A stretch of DNA of 64,000 nt from an uncultured Legionellales bacterium (GTDB taxonomy: Bacteria; Pseudomonadota; Gammaproteobacteria; UBA1113): assembly GCA_945957175.1 (NCBI GenBank), contig CAMFJL010000005.1, positions 58,744 to 122,743 on the forward strand, in the 5' to 3' direction. The notes beneath the pieces were generated by a model. It was not told the DNA's origin and ran no database searches. It was given only the letters and a program-made list of their open reading frames with translations. The stretch's first letter is position 1. Every line of letters starts with the position of its first letter. The translations under genes were made by a program, and so were the position numbers. This document shows, one piece after another, positions 57,749-64,000 of this stretch.

Positions 57749-57810
57749 GTAAAAATCGGCTCTATCCCATATTAGGGGACACTTCATTATTAACTACACA
57801 ATGCTTATTA

Positions 57811-57825
57811 AGCCAAACTTTGGCT
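57811..57825. promoter_or_regulatory. Short palindrome before the EamA gene
   Basis: AGCCAAA-C-TTTGGCT, 7-base arms around a single base, 22 bases before the GTG start of the transporter gene. The one-base centre favours a protein-binding site over an RNA hairpin. No T-run follows. Confidence 0.4.
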
Positions 57826-57846
57826 AATCATAGGAGAGCCTATTAA

Positions 57847-58782
57847 GTGATTACAGGTATCATATTCATGATTTTAATAGCTATTCTCCAAGCGTTTATA
57901 GCGGCGATAGTTAAAAAAACTGCCTATGATAATGTGGCAATATATTATCAGTTATTGTCTTATTATATCATTCCATTAATAGCATTTTTTATTTTTTATG
58001 CTAAAAAATTAACGTTTCTTATTGACTCAAAATATGCATGGATTCATTTTACGAGAGGCACAGCGTCAACCATTTCTGCTTTTTGTTTTTTCTATGCAAT
58101 AAAGAATGTTCCCTTGGGTATATCAGCAACACTTTTTAATACAATTCCGCTTTTTGCACCATTAATGGCAAGTGTTATATTAAAGGAAAAAATATTTTTT
58201 AACTTATATTTAGGATTATTCATCGCACTTTTTGGCGTTGTTTTGATCCTCAATCCTAGTGTAAATGCATTTTCAGCTTTTAGTATCATCATCGGTCTTT
58301 GCTCAGCTATTTTCATGGCTTTATCGACAGTCTTACTCAGATATTTAATAGGTGAAAAAGAGCCTATTTCACGTGTTGTATTTTATCAATATCTGAGTTG
58401 TACCTTGGTATCATTAATTATTCTATTACTCAGCAAAATAATAAACGTGAATGCCCCTGGATTATCAACAGTAGTCTATTCAAATATGTCGTATATAATT
58501 ATATTACTTGTGTTACTTGGTATGCTTAGTGGTGTTTGTCAATTAATGTTGTCTAAAGCATCACAATATTTAACAGTAGCTCAATTAACCCCGTTGTTTT
58601 ATGCAAGTGTCCCTATTTCTAGTTTTGTTGGATGGGTTTTCTTTGATCAAAGCATGTCATTTTTTATGATCTTAGGATCGCTGTTTGTATTTATGGGTAT
58701 ATGTATCTGTGTTAAACGAAAACAAGGTATTGTGATGCTTATGCTTAATAAAATAATGAACGCACGAGTTTCTAATACATAA
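57847..58782 (+). CDS. EamA/DMT family transporter
   Basis: A 311-residue protein of ten hydrophobic segments with the two-fold EamA arrangement. Features are an ARG-like TRGTASTISAFCFFYAIKNVPLGISATLF loop in the first half and YLTVAQLTPLFYASVPISSFVGWVFFDQ in the second. Members export or import amino acids, nucleotide sugars or other metabolites; the substrate is unknown. The GTG start is preceded by GGAGAG. The coding sequence is visibly more AT-rich than its neighbours (many ATA, TTA and AAA codons) and begins 98 bases after a tRNA gene. Horizontal acquisition is a reasonable inference. Confidence 0.82.
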   Translation: MITGIIFMILIAILQAFIAAIVKKTAYDNVAIYYQLLSYYIIPLIAFFIFYAKKLTFLIDSKYAWIHFTRGTASTISAFCFFYAIKNVPLGISATLFNTIPLFAPLMASVILKEKIFFNLYLGLFIALFGVVLILNPSVNAFSAFSIIIGLCSAIFMALSTVLLRYLIGEKEPISRVVFYQYLSCTLVSLIILLLSKIINVNAPGLSTVVYSNMSYIIILLVLLGMLSGVCQLMLSKASQYLTVAQLTPLFYASVPISSFVGWVFFDQSMSFFMILGSLFVFMGICICVKRKQGIVMLMLNKIMNARVSNT

Positions 58783-58816
58783 ATATTGAGATAGGCGATC
58801 TTTATATTGCCATGAA

Positions 58817-59767
58817 TCAACGACTGAGCACGTTCATGCTTTCTTGAAGGAGACCTATACTGCGGACAACACTGGGTTCGTGGCCTCGGTCGGTGATTTT
58901 GATACCTAAATAAGCAGGTGATGAGGCTGCTGATAGCGCCCGCCAAGTGGCGTGAATGGCTTCTCTATCCAATAACCCTGTTTGAGGCAGCCATAGACTT
59001 TGTTGATCGCCGCAAGGTGGCATATGGGTATCTTGCCATTGCCCGTAGGCTGCGTTTACTTGTGCACTGCACCCAGAAAAGAAAAAACCGCGTAAAAGGT
59101 CATGGGCTATGGTACTGTCGATGTGGGCAATAGGGCCACTTGCACTGCGATATTCAATAGCTGAGCGTGCCCAGTTGAGTATGATGCCGTATCCTCCTAT
59201 CTGATGGATGATTTTTATTTCGTCGCTGAGTGTTAATAGGCCTTTTTCAGATACTTGGCCTGGTATATAAGCATCACAATGTTCGATGTTAAGTTCAACA
59301 CCATGCCAATTCATCTGTTGAAGCGCTGTGAGTGATTGCGCCAGCGAATCGACACTGCTTTTCCCCGCGGGCTGCCTTGGAAAAGTTTGCAGGTGAATCG
59401 CTTTGACAACGGGTCTGGCAAAGTGATGATGAAGAGTTTCAACATACTGGTTGAGCTCTTTTAGTTTATCGACCGCGATTTGCCGGCCATGTGAATCGAC
59501 AGAGGCAAGACCCATATGAGGCTGTTCTTGTGCCAAGGTCATGAACAATGGCACAGTCGTGATGCAAAGCTGCCAGTGAGTAGGTAGGTGTGAAACCAGC
59601 CACTCAATTGGATATCTTGAAGTATGCGGCATAAAGGGATGTTCAATACCAATAATGCGGGGGTCTTCTGCCAGTGCTTCGAAATACGCAGCTTCTTCCG
59701 TGGATGACCAATGCACTGGTGAGGGTGAGCTGGTGTAGGCAGAAATATAGTAAGCAGGGTTTTTCAT
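58817..59767 (-). CDS. DUF4862 family protein (TIM-barrel-like)
   Basis: The 316-residue product matches my memory of the DUF4862 family. Conserved blocks are YYISAYTSSPS at the start, IIGIEHPFMPH, TTVPLFMTLAQEQPHMGLAS, ELNIEHCDAYIPGQ, LNWARSAIEYRS, GFFFSGCS and GQWQDTHMPP. The acidic and histidine residues in the IEHCDAYI block suggest a metal-binding xylose-isomerase-like barrel, but no activity is established. ATG 59767 follows GGAG by 6 bases. The frame extends 44 codons upstream with no family similarity. Confidence 0.72.
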   Translation of the reverse strand: MKNPAYYISAYTSSPSPVHWSSTEEAAYFEALAEDPRIIGIEHPFMPHTSRYPIEWLVSHLPTHWQLCITTVPLFMTLAQEQPHMGLASVDSHGRQIAVDKLKELNQYVETLHHHFARPVVKAIHLQTFPRQPAGKSSVDSLAQSLTALQQMNWHGVELNIEHCDAYIPGQVSEKGLLTLSDEIKIIHQIGGYGIILNWARSAIEYRSASGPIAHIDSTIAHDLLRGFFFSGCSAQVNAAYGQWQDTHMPPCGDQQSLWLPQTGLLDREAIHATWRALSAASSPAYLGIKITDRGHEPSVVRSIGLLQESMNVLSR

Positions 59768-59995
59768 GGCAGGCTCCAAAGCTTCTTCAACATGCAGGTT
59801 TTGTTGGCTGTGCAAAGTACAACACCTGGGGTCAACATGCCCCGAAGTCGAAGACGACGGGCCAATGGTCATGCTAGCGTGTTTGCAGGTACAAGGCAAC
59901 GATTTTTAGGGCACTTTTTCTGTACACAGTGTCTTTAAGTATGGTAAAATAAAGTACTGAAGTTACTGCAGATTAACCTATATGGAGAGGCTGTG

Positions 59996-60667
59996 ATGAA
60001 AAATAATGACAAAAATCAACAAATGCATCGACTCAATCCAGCACAAGATGCTAGTGCCCCATCTTCGCAAGGGCAGGAAACTAAGCCGATAGCTATCACC
60101 TATTGTCTTCGATGTAAAAAACCCATTAAACCCGTGTGGCTTTGTGCTTGTGGCGGCGGTGGCGGTGGCAGCGATGAAGCTGCAGAAAAGATATTGCAAG
60201 ATGATGATCTACGATTGTTTGACGTGGATGCTACTGCGGCGAGTGTCGTCTGCGATTTTACGGTAGACAAAAAAACTAATTGTTTATCCATCACCCCTAA
60301 ACCAGCTACAGCATTGGATGCAAAAGCGCTTGAGGATTATTTCTCTCAACTTGAGCAACATTTTCTTGCTTTTAAGGCCGCACTGCTAAAGGCTGGTATC
60401 GCTGTTGATAGCTTTATATTTATACGCTCAGCAGACAGTATAACTTTTCAAATGCCAGCGTCTTATCTGCGCTTATTTATTCAATTGTTAAGTGACAACC
60501 GCTTAGTACCGGAGCGTTTGCTTGCAGACATTAAACCTATGGTTGCGTCAACAAGCATGACCTTATTTGCGCTGCAGACACCTAGTACAGAGAAAGGGGC
60601 GACTACAAGTACAGAATACCGTTTTAAAACGCCGTTTGATGTGTTCTTAGGGTGTAAAATTCGATAA
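59996..60667 (+). CDS. Hypothetical protein with Cys motif and Gly6 linker
   Basis: Not recognised. The 223-residue protein has a polar N-terminus, then CLRCKKPIKPVWLCACG (about residues 35-51). This is a possible metal knuckle of the CxxC...CxC type, followed by a run of six glycines. The remainder looks like a compact alpha/beta domain (LEDYFSQLEQHFLAFKAALL and SITFQMPASYLRLFIQLLS). No signal peptide is visible. GGAGAGG precedes the ATG. It is followed by a strong terminator, so it is probably expressed as a single gene. Confidence 0.6.
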   Translation: MKNNDKNQQMHRLNPAQDASAPSSQGQETKPIAITYCLRCKKPIKPVWLCACGGGGGGSDEAAEKILQDDDLRLFDVDATAASVVCDFTVDKKTNCLSITPKPATALDAKALEDYFSQLEQHFLAFKAALLKAGIAVDSFIFIRSADSITFQMPASYLRLFIQLLSDNRLVPERLLADIKPMVASTSMTLFALQTPSTEKGATTSTEYRFKTPFDVFLGCKIR

Positions 60668-60734
60668 TCTCTGAGAGGGAAGAATCTTAGGGGGTATGTG
60701 TATCGCAAGGACATGTTATCAACATACTAGATAT

Positions 60735-60762
60735 AAAAAAGGCCGCAAACGCGGCCTTTTTT
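60735..60762. terminator. Bidirectional Rho-independent terminator
   Basis: AAAAAAGGCCGC-AAAC-GCGGCCTTTTTT is a perfect stem-loop with A and T runs on both sides. It sits between the converging genes ending at 60667 and 60776 and can serve both. Confidence 0.93.
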
Positions 60763-60775
60763 AAGCAAGAAAGCC

Positions 60776-61534
60776 TTAGTCGTTGTTAGAACCAACGCTA
60801 CCGCTACCTACACTAGAAGAACCTGTTGAACCAGCTGAGCCAGTTGACGTGGTATCAGCAACAAACTGTGCTTGCGCTTGGTTGTTGTTAGCATCAGGGT
60901 TAGCGTTGTTATCGCTGCTGGTATCTGCAATGAATTGATCGCTGTTTTGGCTGTTGCTCATGGTGCTGCTGTTTGTGCCGTCATTGCTGCTTGTTGTGGT
61001 GTCAGCGATGAATTGCGTATCAGCTTGGTTGTTGTTAGCATCAGGATTAGCACTGTTGTTGTCTGTGCTATCAGCAGTTAACTGAGCAGGTGCAGGTGTT
61101 GTTGTTGGTGCAGTTGTCGTGGTCGTGTTTTTCTGAGCAGGACTTGTGCCGTTGGTTGTGTTTTTCTTTGATGAATCGCAAACTAATTGAGCGTTTGTTT
61201 GGCTGTTGCTCATGGTGCTGCTGTTGGTAGCATCAGTGCTGCTGGTTGTTGTGTCTGCAATAAAGCCTGTAGCCGGTTGGTTCGCAGTATTAGCAGCTTG
61301 TTGCTTATTAGCGGGACTGCTAGGATTAGCTTGGTTAGCATTTTGAGCCACTTGTTGTTGGCCTTGCTGTTGTTGGTTTTGTTGTTGAGCAACTAACTGT
61401 GTCGCTTGCGCAGCTTGCTGTTGATTAGGGTTATTATTTGTATCATTGTTATTGGTGTTAGCGGTTGCTGCGAATAATGCAGTTGACAACGCCAAACTTG
61501 CAACGAACGCGGATAAGTTTGCAAACTTTTTCAT
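60776..61534 (-). CDS. Secreted Asn/Gln/Thr-rich repeat protein
   Basis: From ATG 61534 (GAGG 8-9 bases upstream) the 252-residue product begins with a Sec signal peptide MKKFANLSAFVASLALSTALFAA. The rest is low complexity: a Gln/Asn-rich stretch (residues 25-95), then interspersed repeats. One unit, IADTTTSSxDxTNSSTMSNS, occurs two to three times, and another, NPDANNNQAxxQFxADT, twice. It has no hydrophobic C-terminal anchor. Possible roles are an exported, surface or matrix protein, but nothing in the sequence fixes this. The repeats may vary in copy number between strains. Confidence 0.7.
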   Translation of the reverse strand: MKKFANLSAFVASLALSTALFAATANTNNNDTNNNPNQQQAAQATQLVAQQQNQQQQGQQQVAQNANQANPSSPANKQQAANTANQPATGFIADTTTSSTDATNSSTMSNSQTNAQLVCDSSKKNTTNGTSPAQKNTTTTTAPTTTPAPAQLTADSTDNNSANPDANNNQADTQFIADTTTSSNDGTNSSTMSNSQNSDQFIADTSSDNNANPDANNNQAQAQFVADTTSTGSAGSTGSSSVGSGSVGSNND

Positions 61535-61677
61535 AACTTTAGCCTCACTAAAAATGTAGAAGTAGTACTTTTGGTTAACACAAGATTGCGTGCTCAACCA
61601 CCATTCCACCATGGAACTTGCGTTAAGCATAGCAAGCCAATGTAACGCGGGTGTTTCTCATAAGACGAATTTTGTAT

Positions 61678-62145
61678 CTACTTTGTAACAGCTGCGTATT
61701 GCAACAGTTGCACCCACGCGGTACGTAAGTTGGTATCAGCGATATCGATATTGTCTACATCTGTTGTGGTAGTCAGCGCCCGAGGTATGCGAGATTGTGG
61801 TACTTTTGTTTGTTGTAATAAAGCCAGCTGTTCGGGTTTACTGATATAAAAATCAATACCGATGAGTCCGCAAAAATCAGGATCTTGACGTAACTGTTGA
61901 CGCAAATCAGGTAGGGTAAAGCGCAAGCGTGTTGCAATCGCTTGATTGTCGACGGCAAGGATGAGTCGACCTTGACGATAATTGGCTAGCTGACAATGCT
62001 TAGCAATGGTCTCAGGTAGCTTATGTTGAACCTTTGGGGCTAAGGCGTGCAAATAGTTGGCATGCTGTAACAAGCCACCCAGCCCTGTTGTGGCGGGGGT
62101 ACTTAAGTGTTCTGCTACAGCACGATTATGTTTGGTCATTGTCAT
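61678..62145 (-). CDS. dciA: DciA family (DUF721) protein
   Basis: The 155-residue protein matches DUF721/DciA, the ancestral helicase operator that loads or assists DnaB at replication origins in bacteria lacking DnaC or DnaI. The family core is visible in LILAVDNQAIATRLRFTLPDLRQQLRQ. A variable C-terminal part follows. The position next to secA, divergently transcribed, is the usual gammaproteobacterial context and adds support. The ribosome site is weak. Confidence 0.78.
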   Translation of the reverse strand: MTMTKHNRAVAEHLSTPATTGLGGLLQHANYLHALAPKVQHKLPETIAKHCQLANYRQGRLILAVDNQAIATRLRFTLPDLRQQLRQDPDFCGLIGIDFYISKPEQLALLQQTKVPQSRIPRALTTTTDVDNIDIADTNLRTAWVQLLQYAAVTK

Positions 62146-62229
62146 AAAACCAGGTATGATATAGGGCTCGGCAATTATAGCATGTCAATTTGTTCACAGG
62201 GATTGCTGTTTCAATGATCAGGGGTATAT

Positions 62230-64000
62230 ATGGCATTAGCAACACTCGTTAAAAAAGTTATTGGTAGTCGCAATGATAGAATTATCAAACGACTTAAAAA
62301 ACAAGTGCACATGATAAACCAGCTTGAAGCGAGCTACACAGCACTTTCTAACGAAGCCCTTACCCAAAAAACCACAGAATTTAAACACAGACTTGCCGCA
62401 GGGGAAACCTTGGCTGCACTTCTGCCAGAGGCTTTTGCAGCTGTACGTGAAGCGGCTAAACGTAGCTTGGGCCTTAGACCTTTTGACGTTCAGCTTATTG
62501 GCGGTATGGTACTCCATGAAGGTAACATTGCTGAAATGCTGACAGGTGAAGGTAAAACGTTGGTAGCTACCTTGCCTGCCTACTTAAATGCACTCACAGA
62601 ACGTGGTGTACATATCGTGACGGTCAATGATTATCTTGCGAAACGGGATGCTGCGTGGATGACGCCGGTTTACCAGTTGTTGGGGCTGACTGTCGGTGTA
62701 AATATACCTGGTATGACACATGCTGAAAAACAAGAGGCATATCAAGCGGATATTACTTACGGCACCAATAATGAATTTGGTTTTGATTATTTGCGCGACA
62801 ACATGGTTTTTACCATTCATGACAAAGTCCAGCGCGATTTGTATTTTGCGATTGTGGATGAAGTGGATTCGATTTTAATTGACGAGGCAAGAACACCACT
62901 GATTATCTCTGGGCAAGCAGATGATAGCTCTCAGCTTTATCAACAGCTTAATCAGATGATTCCAAAGCTAAAGGCGTCAACATCAGAAAAAGAGGCTGAT
63001 GGTGATTACACCCTGGATGAAAAATCAAAACAGGCTTATTTGACAGACATGGGGCATCAGCATGTTGAAGATTGGTTAACAAAAATAGGCATCTTGCCAG
63101 AAAATGCAAGCCTCTACGACGCGGATCGTGTGAGTATTTTACATTATTTAACGGCCTGTCTACGTGCGCATACCTTGTTTCATCGCGATGTTGATTACAT
63201 TGTCAAAGAAGGTGAAATTGTTATTGTTGATGAACACACAGGCCGGTTAATGCAAGGCCGTCGTTGGTCTGATGGGCTGCATCAGGCGGTTGAGGCTAAG
63301 GAAGGGGTCCATATTCAAACAGAAAATCAAACCTTGGCATCTATTACTTTCCAAAACTTCTTTAGGCTTTATGAAAAATTAGCGGGTATGACCGGGACTG
63401 CAGATACAGAAGCCTATGAATTTCATCAAATTTATGGTCTTGAGGTTGTTGTTATTCCACCCAATCGTAAGGTGATGCGTCAAGATTATAAAGATAAAGT
63501 ATATTTAAACGCAGAATCGAAGTTCCAGGCAGTGATCGAAGAAATTGAAATGTGTCGTCAACGGATGCAACCTGTGCTCGTGGGTACTACATCCATTGAA
63601 ACATCAGAACTTATTTCCAAACGACTTACAGCGGCCAAAATCCCTCATGAAGTACTTAATGCTAAACAACACGAGCGCGAAGCGCATGTGATAGCACAAG
63701 CGGGTAAACCCGGGGCAGTAACGATTGCAACCAATATGGCAGGACGCGGTACAGATATTGTGTTGGGCGGTAATTTTGAGTTTGAGCTAAGTGATTTAGG
63801 TGACATGGATGAAGCCAACCGTGTAGCGCTTCATGAGGCATGGAAGCTAAGACATCAGCAAGTTGTTGATGCGGGTGGCCTACATGTTCTGGGTACAGAG
63901 CGCCATGAGTCACGTCGTATTGATAATCAGCTTCGCGGTCGTTCCGGTCGTCAAGGCGATCCTGGTAGCAGTCGTTTTTATTTAGCGCTTGATGATAATC
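62230..64000 (+). CDS. secA: Protein translocase ATPase SecA (5' part)
   Basis: SecA drives preprotein export through SecYEG. The first 590 or so residues are present and the frame is open at the window end. Visible motifs are the start [20 protein letters not shown], Walker [12 protein letters not shown], the [11 protein letters not shown] region, [16 protein letters not shown], Walker [28 protein letters not shown] and [14 protein letters not shown]. Helicase motif VI ([22 protein letters not shown]) is near the end. ATG 62230 follows AGGGG. Confidence 0.97.
   Translation, partial: MALATLVKKVIGSRNDRIIKRLKKQVHMINQLEASYTALSNEALTQKTTEFKHRLAAGETLAALLPEAFAAVREAAKRSLGLRPFDVQLIGGMVLHEGNIAEMLTGEGKTLVATLPAYLNALTERGVHIVTVNDYLAKRDAAWMTPVYQLLGLTVGVNIPGMTHAEKQEAYQADITYGTNNEFGFDYLRDNMVFTIHDKVQRDLYFAIVDEVDSILIDEARTPLIISGQADDSSQLYQQLNQMIPKLKASTSEKEADGDYTLDEKSKQAYLTDMGHQHVEDWLTKIGILPENASLYDADRVSILHYLTACLRAHTLFHRDVDYIVKEGEIVIVDEHTGRLMQGRRWSDGLHQAVEAKEGVHIQTENQTLASITFQNFFRLYEKLAGMTGTADTEAYEFHQIYGLEVVVIPPNRKVMRQDYKDKVYLNAESKFQAVIEEIEMCRQRMQPVLVGTTSIETSELISKRLTAAKIPHEVLNAKQHEREAHVIAQAGKPGAVTIATNMAGRGTDIVLGGNFEFELSDLGDMDEANRVALHEAWKLRHQQVVDAGGLHVLGTERHESRRIDNQLRGRSGRQGDPGSSRFYLALDDN

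Noticed and set aside
57811..57825. AGCCAAA-C-TTTGGCT as a terminator for tRNA-Thr
   Set aside because: A one-base loop cannot form a stable RNA hairpin as written and no T-run follows.

Overview
The window is ordinary chromosomal backbone of a gammaproteobacterium, interrupted by one accessory locus at about 29.4-42.1 kb. Backbone markers are mreBCD-yhdP-tldD, tig-clpP-clpX, mnmA-hflD-dusA, ubiG divergent from gyrA, bamD, hemA and dciA next to secA. Several things suggest a host-associated lineage, perhaps Legionellales or a relative: the phenylalanine hydroxylase pair, an AddAB-like rather than RecBCD-like nuclease pair, and a block of very large repeat proteins with serine/proline-rich tails and basic motifs. 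That placement is an inference from gene content; no rRNA is present to test it.

Layout. 1-6.6 kb: cell-shape operon (mreB 3' end, mreC, mreD), the AsmA-like protein YhdP and the protease TldD. 6.6-10.3 kb: a palindromic repeat, tRNA-Leu(UAG), then tig-clpP-clpX. 10.3-13.1 kb: an O-methyltransferase facing an rlpA-phhA-phhB unit. 13.2-20.1 kb: htpG behind a textbook sigma-32 promoter, the coupled mnmA-hflD-dusA unit, an Fe(II)/2-oxoglutarate oxygenase and a 5'-nucleotidase. 20.1-29.2 kb: an AddA-like helicase-nuclease with an AddB-like partner, a PiT phosphate transporter and a 14-TM MFS exporter. 29.3 kb: tRNA-Pro(GGG).

29.5-42.1 kb is the unusual part. It holds a 1200-residue SF2 helicase with long disordered tails, three paralogous repeat proteins of 975, 987 and 754 residues, and an internally deleted relic of a fourth member. 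Each of these five units has a TGTTG-N-CAACA inverted repeat at its promoter. In the helicase gene and the two minus-strand paralogs it lies 11-12 bases downstream of a -10 box, where a repressor would act. The three intact paralogs share units of about 26 residues (leucine-rich, LPxG-containing, reminiscent of RI-type LRRs) and basic KRxxTP-type motifs near their C-termini. I read this as a co-regulated, recently expanded, possibly host-directed protein family that I cannot assign to a described system.

42.2-48.9 kb: a class III aminotransferase, a three-gene envelope glycan unit (TackOD1/degenerate GGDEF regulator, processive GT2 glycosyltransferase, HlyD-like protein), gph and ubiG. 49.0-57.6 kb: gyrA, a divergent serC, a small unknown gene, bamD, a Bcr/CflA transporter, hemA and an atypical SDR. 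57.7-64 kb: tRNA-Thr(CGU), an AT-rich EamA transporter, a DUF4862 protein, a Cys-motif unknown, an Asn/Gln-rich secreted repeat protein, dciA and the 5' part of secA.

At least two families of short dispersed palindromic elements occur between genes. One copy supplies the ribosome binding site and start codon of mnmA.
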